A stretch of 27,523 bases of DNA from Plantago elongata (Eukaryota > Streptophyta > Magnoliopsida > Lamiales > Plantaginaceae): the NCBI GenBank assembly GCA_036897095.1, contig JAYMSP010001947.1, forward strand, positions 1 to 27,523. The letters are read 5' to 3'. The translations under genes were made by a program, and so were the position numbers. The stretch's first letter is position 1. The number at the start of each line of letters is the position of its first letter. This document shows, one piece after another, positions 18,806-27,523 of the stretch. A model generated the notes under the pieces. The model saw nothing but the letters and a program-made list of their open reading frames with translations, had not been told where the DNA came from and did no database searches.

Positions 18806-19417
18806 TTAGAATGGAATTAGGCATTGCTTGTGAAGGAAACGGGTATTATGGGGCGCTGTATCGCTGCAAATTATGCCACCTTCTCGCGGACAACAATCGG
18901 TAACACTATCACAAGGCAAATCGCTACCATATGGGATACATGAAACACAATGTTTCTGAAAACAATGGCCTCCGGTGCAACACGGAGTAGTTTCATTGCA
19001 TCTCTTACCGATTTGGTGGCAAGGCCGAGACAGTATGCAATGTTTCTCAAAACAATGACTCCCCGTGCAACAAGGAGTAGTTTCATTGCATCTTTTGCCT
19101 ACTTTGTGACAAGGCTGGGTGCGCTTAGGCGTAGGTGCAGAGGTCGAGCAATCAAGTGTACAGACACTGATGAATTGTAACAGAACTGCAAATTAGACAT
19201 ACAAAACATATATGATAAGTTTTTACTCACAAAGTACATGAACAAATACAAGCGTTGAATTCTGTAATATAGTCAAGTGCAATTTACTCACTAAAAACAC
19301 ATGTGAACAAATGTTCATTTCCCAAAACTTTATACTACAAGGGTGTATTGAAGATTATGTTCAAAACTGGGGGAAATACTTACCAAAGAACATAACCACG
19401 AATAAACCTAGTTTCAT
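18806..19417 (-). CDS. Secreted cysteine-rich protein with three tandem knottin-like modules, 2 exons, 137 aa
   Basis: Exon 1 is 19417-19384 (34 nt) and exon 2 is 19185-18806 (stop TAA). The intron 19383-19186 has a GTAAGT donor and a TTTGCAG acceptor. Joined, they give 137 residues with one open frame. Residues 1 to about 22 are a hydrophobic signal peptide (starts MKLGLFVVMFF). A short Pro/Thr/Lys stretch follows, then three six-cysteine modules: C37-C44-C50-C51-C56-C61, C67-C74-C80-C81-C86-C91 and C94-C103-C109-C110-C118-C133. Modules 1 and 2 share C-x6-C-x5-CC-x4-C-x4-C and are nearly identical (for example RCNETTPCCTG in both). Module 3 has longer loops. The C..C..CC..C..C order is that of inhibitor cystine knots, which in plants include antimicrobial and enzyme-inhibitor peptides. 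Role and disulfide pairing are inferred, and I recognise no named homologue. Exon 2 has no in-frame initiating ATG, so single-exon ORF searches miss it. A TATA box lies 52 bp upstream. It could instead be a recently silenced gene. Confidence 0.82.
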
Positions 19418-19468
19418 CTTACTGCTTAGAAATTTGCATTTGCATCAAACTATGCTTTAAGAGACACC

Positions 19469-19476
19469 TACTTATA
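19469..19476 (-). promoter_or_regulatory. Probable TATA box of the knottin-like gene
   Basis: On the minus strand this reads TATAAGTA, 52 bp upstream of the ATG at 19417. A start about 30 bp downstream would leave a leader of about 20-25 nt. Two TTGACT W-box-like words lie further upstream (plus strand near 19586; minus strand near 19507). They are compatible with defence regulation but are short enough to be chance. Confidence 0.5.
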
Positions 19477-19479
19477 ATG

Positions 19480-20516
19480 GGGCGCCCTAAACTCGCGGTT
19501 CATTGTGAGTCAATTATAAATTTTGCACGAATCTCAATAGTAGAGTAGAGAGGACGATCTTAATTTGCAAGTTACAGTTAGTTTCTTGACTAGGTCAGTA
19601 AGGAGTACATTGGATTTCAATTTACTGATTTCCAGTCACTGAGGCCCAAGTTTTGCTTGTGATTAAATTGTATTACTATTTTTTTATTGAAATCTATATA
19701 TGTAACGTAATATATATCAAACGTAATAACATTAGTAACTAGTAAATGATCTGTTGATAATCGATGGGGAGTAAGAACATTACTATTTTGAGGCTTCTTC
19801 TATTACTAACTCTAGAAAGAATAAAATGTTAGTAATGGTGGATGGATAGGTATCCCACCCAACCCGACGTGTTGAAAACTGACCAAAATCCCATCCCGTA
19901 AAAAAAAATTCACCAAACCCCCCACCCCCCTTTTACAAACATATATTCTCTCATGTGTCGATGGGTATTGGTGGGTTCACTTTTGATTGGATAGACTCGT
20001 TTAAAATATAAGAATAGTGAAGGGATGTAGTGAGAGATAAATGTCCCTCGCTTTTGTTTATTGTCATATTAGATGAGATTATTGTAGGCAACCGTCTTCT
20101 ATTTAAATCGAGCGGGATTTATTTTCTTGGATGAACTCATTATTATTTTTACTTTTTGCAATATTGATTATATATATCAAATTCACCTTAGTATTATGCT
20201 TCTTGGATGATACTCTAGACCGTCTGTGACATTACCGAAATCAATCTGGACCTTTAACTTTTCATGAATCTTTCGGGTAAGGGTCGTTAGTGAAAAGACT
20301 GGTCAAATGAAAAGAAAACGACGAAAAGTATTGGATTCAGGCCCGTATATAATGTACCCGTTTACCACCTATTTAGAACACAAAACTATGTGATCAACAT
20401 TTAGAGTAGCATGTAAGTCCAAGATTGATCAACCTCGACTTCTATGGAGATCGCCAATCATAATTTGCTTGAATGTAATAAATATCTTCCTGAGATTTTA
20501 GGATGTAGCTAATATA
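19480..20516. other. Upstream region of the knottin-like gene, then intergenic
   Basis: No further exon was recognised. A C-rich patch at 19855-19930 (ACCCCCCACCCCCC) is non-coding. Confidence 0.5.
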
Positions 20517-20640
20517 CTCCCTCCATCCCAATTTCAACTTTATATATTCCATTTATTTTGGAGCATCTCTATCTTTCTCCCCCTCTCCATTAATTAAGTA
20601 GTACATCTTTTTACTATTCTAGTGGTTAGGTCAAATAATT
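20517..20640. mobile_element. Single Stowaway-type end without a partner
   Basis: TA followed by CTCCCTCCATCCCAATTTCA is a typical Stowaway 5' end. No matching inverted end was found within the next 400 bp, so this looks like a truncated copy. The right limit given is nominal. Confidence 0.5.
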
Positions 20641-20697
20641 TTCACTCAATCTCTCACTTATTACCCATTTCACGCCTCCACTCCACCTCGTCATCAA

Positions 20698-20737
20698 CCG
20701 CCCAATTGATCATCTACCCGCCCAATTGATCATCTAC
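20698..20737 (+). repeat. 20-bp direct tandem duplication
   Basis: CCGCCCAATTGATCATCTA occurs twice in immediate succession with a one-base C spacer, a local duplication in non-coding sequence. Confidence 0.85.
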
Positions 20738-20976
20738 ACCATTAATCCACCACATAAGTCTCATCTTCACCATCGATTTCTCATCTCCACTTAAACACCC
20801 GTCCCACCATCCACCCGCCTTAAATGTGAACCTGCCCGCTGTGATTTTAGAACAAATACACACGTCATGGCCAGAGATTAGTACAATCCACCGTAGGCCG
20901 GTCATTTGTAGTTTTGGGAAATAACCTCCCATACTATACTCACTCACGTATATTCCTATTCATATTAGAGTTTGGT

Positions 20977-21071
20977 GACAACGAAGTGCAAGTAAGTTGG
21001 TAATACGCGTCCCCTCCAACCAATAGGTCGGGGGTTTGAGTCATCTTTGTCGTTTCAAAAACAAAAAATTG
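20977..21071 (+). mobile_element. tRNA-derived SINE (copy B) with target-site duplications
   Basis: This unit of about 95 bp is homologous to the minus strand of 7714-7802. Shared blocks include ACAACGA, GTTGGTAA.ACGC, CCAACCAATAGGTC (21016-21029) and the B-box-like GGTTTGAGTC (21033-21042), ending in an A-rich tail. It is bounded by 12-bp direct repeats TTAGAGTTTGGT (20965-20976) and TTAGAATTTGGT (21072-21083), with one mismatch. It is too degenerate for a functional tRNA. Confidence 0.88.
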
Positions 21072-21083
21072 TTAGAATTTGGT

Positions 21084-22479
21084 ATGCTACACCAACAGAT
21101 CAGGACCCCGAATGGATTAATAAGAGCTCTTTATTTTGTCACCTAATTAAATGTGCGGATATACTAGAATGACTACAAACCTTTTTTGGTTTATATATAT
21201 TATATAGATACTACACGTGTTTTATGTAATCTACATACAAATACTTCATTTGGTCTTTAAAGGTTTTCTGAGGAGTTTTTTTTTTTTTTCTTAATTGGCT
21301 CTAAATTACGTTTATACTATATAAAAATAATATAATAAAATAATATAGTGAAAATAAATATAGTATATTTTACTAATATAATTTTATTTTATGTTTGTTT
21401 GTATATAATTTACGATGAAAGAAAAAAAAGATTTCACCAATATTTTAGAAGATCAGGGGCATTTATTTAAACGACATAAATATATAGAACTTCTTTAACA
21501 TTTATAAGATCATCGAGAATGTTGGAAAAATTTAGGTAGGTTTACAATCATGAAAAAATCAAGTCTCAACGTAAGTAATATTATTGTTTCTCACCAGTAG
21601 TAGTAAAGCTGGGCAAGACTGCTTTGGCTATGGATTCTCTGATTGTCTAATACCGGTATTAGTTAGATGATCGTCGGTATTAAATTAAATCTGATATATT
21701 CATTTTGATTCGAAGTCAATCTTTCATAATTTTGGGCACGACAAATTATTATTTATATTTTTAACAATTTTAAAATTCCCAAAAAAATGAATTGACTGTA
21801 ATGCCCATAGATAATATAATTAGGGCATTTTTATCTATAAATTATATGATAAATAATCATAATTATTAAACTTAAATATATTACTTCTTTCGGTAATAAC
21901 AAATTTACAAATTCATTCAATTAAAGATGCAATGTCGCTAAAACTTTTCTGGATCCTGATCATATTTTCATGATTCGTAAGATGAAGAGCCCTAATTCTC
22001 TATACCATTTAATCTCAATATTCGACATAATCGTGTTAGAAGTTTTAAAGTTTCTCCAAGTTTATTTAGATCGTACAATTGGATCATATATAGGATTGAG
22101 ATTGAGCTTCGTAAAGAAGAAGAAGAAATAAAAAGTCATCAAATGGCTAGAGCAAGAAATTTGGTATCTAAATACATTTACAAAAGCAATACATTGTGTG
22201 AAACACATATTCTAAAGGGGCTTGCCAGCTTGGCCATTTTCTTCTCTTTCCCCAAAGACCAAGATTTGTACGTTATTAAAAGACGATATAAGATACTAAA
22301 TTCAATAATTGTAAAACAACCACAATGTAAAATAAACTTCTAAATGAACCCCAACCCCAACCAAAGACTAAAAGGGTGGAAATTTATAAATGGGTATACA
22401 AATCCAACTATATATTAAAACCCATCCAACCAAGGCCATAAACCAAGAGAATCTACTTCATTAATCACAAAACCCTAAA
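21084..22479. other. Intergenic, no gene seen
   Basis: AT-rich. A 66-codon ORF at 22143-22343 has no recognised feature and ordinary AT-rich composition. Confidence 0.55.
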
Positions 22480-24300
22480 AAATGAGCTGAAAATTTCTCT
22501 CTCTACCCCTTTCTTCATGTATGTAAGCTTCATTCACGCCGGAAAAAGCTCGATTTAGCTCCATTTCAACTTGGTTGCTATGTAATTCAGCTCGAAAACA
22601 TATCTGAAACATTAAACTTGTAGAGATTCACGGTAAATTCGAAAAACTCACAGTTCTCCATGATTTACATTAGAATTTCAGCTCAAAATCACTAATAAGC
22701 TTGAAAAAGTATGTGTTCTCGATGATTTAACTTTATTCGCTGATGTTTGTAGCTCGATTTGTTAAGATTTATGTTATTTGATGTATTTTAAGTTCGATTC
22801 GTACTGATTTCATGTGTTCTCTTTGATTGGATGGCACAATTTCGATTTAGATCTGAAAATCGCGTAACTGGTGTATCAAATGTTTTGGCTCATTTGTGTA
22901 ATATTTTGGCTTATATGTCGGATGTTCAATAAAACAGAGTATATAAATATATGCTCGAAAATTGATGTTTCTACTACGATTTTCTTATTTATGCATCGAT
23001 CTACTCAAATTATGTTTGTATGTAAGTTTCAACAATGTTTTCATTCAAATGTTAATTGATTGAATGATTTGTTTCACAATAATAGTTGAAATCTAAAAAC
23101 AACTCTGAAAAATCGGGTATAAAAGTTCTAGCTAATATGTGCAATACTATGGCTTATGCATGTAATGTTATATGTGATATGTAGCATGTAATCCGTGCAA
23201 TAGTGCTAATAATATGTGTTATATGTTGTCTATAATGTGCTACAATACTTGTGTAATGTTTTTATCGTATATCTATAATGTTTTTGTAAATATGCAGTGT
23301 GCAACTACATCAATGTGTTATGTGTTGTCTACAATGTTCTACGTTATTTGTATAATGTTCTATATCTATTTCGAAATGTGCATTGTACGATGTTACATCA
23401 ATGTCTTATTTGTTTTTTACAATCTTGTATGTTATATGATTAATGTTTTTTTACGTTATTAGTGTAATGTTCTTCGCGTATCCCTGTGATGTTTTTGACT
23501 GATCTCTATGATGCTTTTGAAAACATACAATGTAAATGTTCTACGTTATTTGCGTAATGTGCTATGTATTCAATGTTCCTCACTCATATACGTGTAATGT
23601 TCTACTTGCATTAATATCTCATGTGTTATGTCTTATTTCATGATGTTTATTATATATATTACTAATGTTTTAAACTATATGAATAATATTTTGTTCAATG
23701 TTTTAGGTGATAAATGATTCCTCAATCACGCTAATACTGACTTCATGTACATCAAGTAAAACAACAAAAACCACTTAAATGTCTTGACCCTGACTATACA
23801 AAAATGAAAGGCCAAAATATAAAATGTTGGTAACAATTCAAGGGGGGAAAGCAAATCACTACTGAATTTGGCGACAAATCTCAAAACGGGCATTTGTTGT
23901 GATGAACATGTTGCCATGTTGTACTTGAAAATGAATGTCATTCAATGTTATTTGATTATTAAATATGTCATGATGTATTGAATGTAACAAATGTTATATC
24001 TTGCATATTTAATGTAGTTGGTTATGTATGTAATGTTACTCCTTATCTTCGTGATGCTACTAATTATAACAACAATTGAACTCCAAATATTCCTATTTGT
24101 ATTATCAATGTTTTTGCTTATATATTTAAAATGTTAATTCAATAATATGATGGACTATTATAACTGAATATTAAATATGTCATAATGTTATGAAAGGATA
24201 TATGCATGGTGTTTATTGAAAATGTTCTTACTTATAATTCGAATGTTCCTCCGTATATCGGTAATGTTCTTAACTATATAAGTAATGTTTCTAATCAAAA
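22480..24300 (+). repeat. AATGTT-saturated, strand-asymmetric degenerate repeat region
   Basis: The first ~400 bp (from the CCCTAAAAAATGAGC area) is leader-like and pyrimidine-rich. From about 23160 to 24300 the plus strand repeats short phrases such as GTAATGTTCTACGTTATTT, ATAATGTTCTAT and GTAATGTTACTC. I count more than 20 AATGTT words, where base composition predicts about one. The complement AACATT is nearly absent. There is no fixed unit length, no conserved reading frame and no complete gene. It is probably the inside of an unclassified transposon or a decayed minisatellite. Confidence 0.7.
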
Positions 24301-25390
24301 CTAGTAAATTGACCCGCGAAACGAATTGATCCGACCCAGTGACCTATAAAATGAATCAAACCGGTCCCGTGGTCCGTGAAAATGCAATTGAGTGTGGTTA
24401 ATTGCAAGTAAATCCGTCTTTATTGTCTCTTTATACATATGATGTGTCTTAAAACTTTGTGTCATAATTTACCTGCTTTTATATTTCTTTATTAATAAAT
24501 TTAAGCCCCGGCTCTTTTTGGAGAAAGAGGGAAAATATTTTTCCTCGCCGTCCAAAAACTCCCGCGACCTTGCCAATGGACAGCTGCATTAGTGGAGGAG
24601 AAACAAAAGCTAGCTTAATAATGCTTATGTGCATATTACAATCTGGCCAACAACTCTAAATGACTAAACCAACACAAAATTTAACCCATTACATAAATTA
24701 AACACCATTCATATTTCACTCTAGCTGATATGTAGGATGTTACACGAGTCGGTTGAGCCGAACTTTGATTTAATAAATCATTGATAATTAGAAATTTAAA
24801 CGGGTTTGATCGTTAAGCTTTTCAGAATCGTACTTATGATCAGGGTCGAAGGAAAGAAGGGAATCACCCCAGTACGGGGTCAAAAGAATTATAAAATATA
24901 GTAGTATTATATAATTCAATTTTTTTTGTAAAATAGGTATGGGTCGTTTTAGAAAATTTTCATTGGTATATATATTAAATTTTAATTTATAAGAATTGAT
25001 ATGGTCTATTTTTTAATTAATTTTAAAAAATAACATTAGAATAACCATACAAGTACATTTTGAGTGGTTACATTCATTAAATTTATAAAAAAATATGGTA
25101 TTTGAAGACTTTTTGTGCAATTATAAATAATTGTTAATAGAAATTAGTTTGTGATCTTAATATGTAAATTTCTATATTACATAGGAAAAAAGAAAATATC
25201 AGTGGTCTATAAGTTTAACATTTTTTTAAAATTAATTATTAATTTATAATTTAAAATAATTATTTATTATATTTAATTTAATTAAAGTCGAGCACGAAAT
25301 TAAAAAAATCCCGACATCGGCCCCGTTCGTGATCAACCCGTTAAAAGATCGAGTTACTCACGAGCAGCTTGATAAGCTCGACTCGCATTT
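24301..25390. other. Intergenic, no gene seen
   Basis: Begins with a GC-richer phrase (24310-24380: GACCCGCG, GATCCGACCC, CCGGTCCCGTGG) that may be the terminal part of the element containing the AATGTT array. The rest is AT-rich. Confidence 0.5.
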
Positions 25391-25462
25391 GCTCGTAAGC
25401 ACAAGACTCACTTTTACTCGTGAGCACTAGACCCACTTTTGCTCATAAGTGCTTGACTCATT
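25391..25462 (+). repeat. 25-bp tandem repeat, about 3 units
   Basis: Units GCTCGTAAGCACAAGACTCA.. (25391), ACTCGTGAGCACTAGACCCA.. (25416) and GCTCATAAGTGCTTGACTCA.. (25441), the first two ending CTTTT. Preceded by related GAGTTACTCACGAGCAGCTT (25343). Similar GCTCGTGAGC arrays occur in plant transposons. Confidence 0.85.
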
Positions 25463-26219
25463 AGAGTTCGAAAATAAATTTTCAAATTTTACGAATTCAT
25501 AAATACATAAATTATAAAAGTCAAATATATGTTCATACATAAGAATGTCATAAAAGTTGAAAATTTTAACTTTCACACCTTCAATAAATTCAAAATAAAT
25601 GATGTACATTTTATAATTTTAATATATACTTAATTTAAATACATATTTAATTTTTATTTATGTATATGTAAATAAATAATTTAAAAATATACTAAAGTAT
25701 TACAAAAATTTGTGAAAGTCCAAATTTATGTGAGAGGCCTGCAATATTGTATATTAATTGTGCGGCATTGTATGTAAATTGTGAATTTTTTTATATATGT
25801 AAATTGTGTATTGTTATATACTAATTGTACGACAGAATTTTTTTGTGTAAAACTCAGAACTTTTCGAACTCTCTTGAGAATTTCTCATTAACAATTTATT
25901 ACACATGAGCAATTCACAAGCATTGAATATTTTATCAGACTGATTGATTCAAACTCCACAATAAAATAAACTTATTTACAAATCAGCTCGTATTAACCGA
26001 TATTGATATATGAATGTTGAGCGAACTTTCTAGCGGGTCTACACCCGTATTGATAGGGTAGTGATTGCACCGACCCGTGCCATATTACATAAGGCCCGAT
26101 TTCGGCCAGCAATTTTGTTTCCATGTATGGGGGCAACCGACCGACCATATCTACACGTATTCGCTATAATATTCTGAAGTCTGAAGCACACGAAGACAAT
26201 AGTATTAAACTTGCATATA
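25463..26219. other. Intergenic, no gene seen
   Basis: AT-rich, with short repeated phrases such as TATTAATTGTGCGGCATTGTA and GTAAATTGTG near 25750-25830. No coding signal. Confidence 0.55.
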
Positions 26220-26416
26220 ATCTTCCTCCCAATAAAAAAAAAATCTTTCCATTTCATTTATAAAAATAACTTCCACAATACAATTCATTTTTAATCACTT
26301 ATTATTAGACCCACAAATAATTTTCTATTTCAAACTCAATCTTAATTACATACCACAATTTTTTCCTAAAAAATGTGCAAAATAAAATTGTTTCATTATT
26401 ACTGAGACGAATAGAG
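26220..26416. mobile_element. Stowaway-type MITE, partly eroded
   Basis: Left end TCTTCCTCCCAATAAA, right end GAGACGAATAGAG followed by TA. The centre shares CACAATACAATTCATTTT.AA.CAC and TTTCTAT.TCAAACTCA with 1633-1855. Confidence 0.65.
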
Positions 26417-26459
26417 TACTATATAAAAAGTAATGACATATCTATATTGAAAAACAATA

Positions 26460-26709
26460 CTCCATCCGTCCCAACAAACTTAATACATTTGTCATTTTTT
26501 AGCCGCCCCACTAAACATTATACATTACTAAAGGGAATTTACACCAGCACTAACAAATAATAAACAATCTCAACTTTATATAAAAATTACACATTTTACC
26601 ACTAAAAGTACATTTTTTCCCACCATCTTCATTTTTTATCATTACTTTAACTTTTCGCATAAAACTGCACATTAATCCTAATGTATAAAGTTTAATGGGA
26701 CGGTGGGAG
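26460..26709. mobile_element. Stowaway MITE, well preserved
   Basis: 250 bp with inverted ends CTCCATCCGTCCCA and TGGGACGGTGGGAG and a TA target duplication (26458-26459, 26710-26711). It lies 43 bp after the previous Stowaway copy. Confidence 0.9.
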
Positions 26710-26711
26710 TA

Positions 26712-27435
26712 TGTAATACTTGCAGAATCGGGCCGCTAAGCTTGAAATTTCGACTCGACCCTGAGTTCATGGACCTAGTTCAACACCCAAGTCCGACAGT
26801 CCAATAGGCTGAAGTCGAGAGAAAGCAGGCCGCCCCGACTTTGATATGCCTAACTGCCATCCAGGGTCCGTCTTGCCAAACCAAAGCCTTATAATGTCAA
26901 TCAATATAGAGCAGCCCAATAGGGAAAGTTTTATTTTAGGTACACTGAAGTGAGTCAATGTCACTTTAAGTATATTAAAGTGAGAGTAATCAATTTGGTT
27001 ACATTATTGCAACCATCCGTCCAATTGAGAAACTTTAATTGATTTTCCGATGAAATTGATGATGTGGCCGCCGTACTTGAAATTTCCCTCCAAATTCGTA
27101 TTTGACTTGTACTTTTGTATTTAAAATTTAAATACGGGACACGTGTCGCGTTCACATTAATTTCTGTATAAATTATGTGTTATAATTATAAAATAATTTT
27201 AAAAATTATGAAAAATATCTTAAATAATTTAAAAATTATAAAAATTCATTTTATATTTTTTTTCAAATAATAAAAAAATACATTTTTCTACAAACAATAA
27301 AAAAACTAAATCACATTAGATAATTTTTGAGTATAAATTACTTAATACAATTCAAAAATATTTTTAAAAATATAATTTTTTTTTACATTCTATTACATAT
27401 AAAATTAATAAAAAAATTCAAAGAAATTAAAAATG
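26712..27435. other. Intergenic, no gene seen
   Basis: 26720-27150 is GC-richer than its surroundings and resembles repeat-derived sequence, but its minus-strand ORFs show no known domain. 27160-27435 is extremely AT-rich. Confidence 0.5.
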
Positions 27436-27510
27436 CAATTTGCTACAATAATCCTTCATTTGGGTCTTTGATTTTGTACGTGATTCATCTTTTTTTATTG
27501 TAGCAAATCG
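27436..27510. repeat. 15-bp inverted repeat with 45-nt loop
   Basis: CAATTTGCTACAATA (27436-27450) is the inverse complement of TATTGTAGCAAATCG (27496-27510) except at one position. It could be one end of an element cut by the window edge. Confidence 0.7.
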
Positions 27511-27523
27511 TATTTTTTAAATT

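Noticed and set aside
18871-19086. Minus-strand 71-codon ORF beginning at an internal ATG
   Set aside because: It is an out-of-frame reading of knottin-like exon 2. The cysteine pattern, splice sites and signal peptide support the other frame.
23700-23941. Possible remnant of a FAR1-type transposase exon within the AATGTT region
   Set aside because: A 71-codon minus-strand ORF and fragmentary plus-strand reading gave no convincing domain motif. The plus strand is full of stops.
25343-25462. CRISPR-like direct repeats
   Set aside because: The units are contiguous with no unique spacers, in a plant nuclear context.
26767-27155. Two adjacent minus-strand ORFs (65 and 64 codons) that might be exons of one gene
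   Set aside because: No splice-consistent joining, no recognised domain, and the surrounding sequence looks repeat-derived.

Overview
This is a 27.5 kb piece of an AT-rich plant nuclear genome. It has intron-bearing genes, Tourist and Stowaway MITEs, an L1-type LINE relic, tRNA-headed SINEs and a Cassandra (5S-rRNA) TRIM. The best-supported gene is an auxin efflux carrier of the Sister-of-PIN1 type. That clade is known to be absent from Brassicaceae, so the host is probably a non-brassicaceous angiosperm, most likely a eudicot. The species cannot be named from the sequence.

Layout: 1-6.7 kb is gene-poor and holds MITEs, a 74-bp minisatellite (3304-3590) and a TRIM-like LTR with primer-binding site (3984-4389). 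From 6.7 to 8.64 kb lies a 5'-truncated, frameshifted LINE with a SINE nested in it, flanked by target-site duplications. From 9.2 to 12.5 kb is the PIN gene: TATA box, 7 exons and a 544-aa product on the + strand. From 12.9 to 17.2 kb there are more Tourist copies and a long-TIR element. From 17.6 to 18.35 kb is a complete Cassandra element with an exact 5-bp target-site duplication.

At 18.8-19.4 kb on the - strand is a two-exon gene that simple ORF calling misses. A 34-nt first exon carries the start codon and the beginning of a signal peptide. After a 198-bp GT-AG intron, exon 2 encodes a cysteine-rich secreted protein with three consecutive six-cysteine modules, two of them nearly identical. 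The cysteine spacing is knottin-like. This is the most interesting object in the window.

From 19.5 kb to the end no convincing gene is visible. The stretch holds a second copy of the same SINE with its own target-site duplication, about 1.2 kb of sequence saturated with the word AATGTT on one strand, a 25-bp tandem repeat, and two adjacent Stowaway MITEs. The PIN and knottin-like genes show no functional link. One acts in auxin transport during development, the other probably in secretion or defence.
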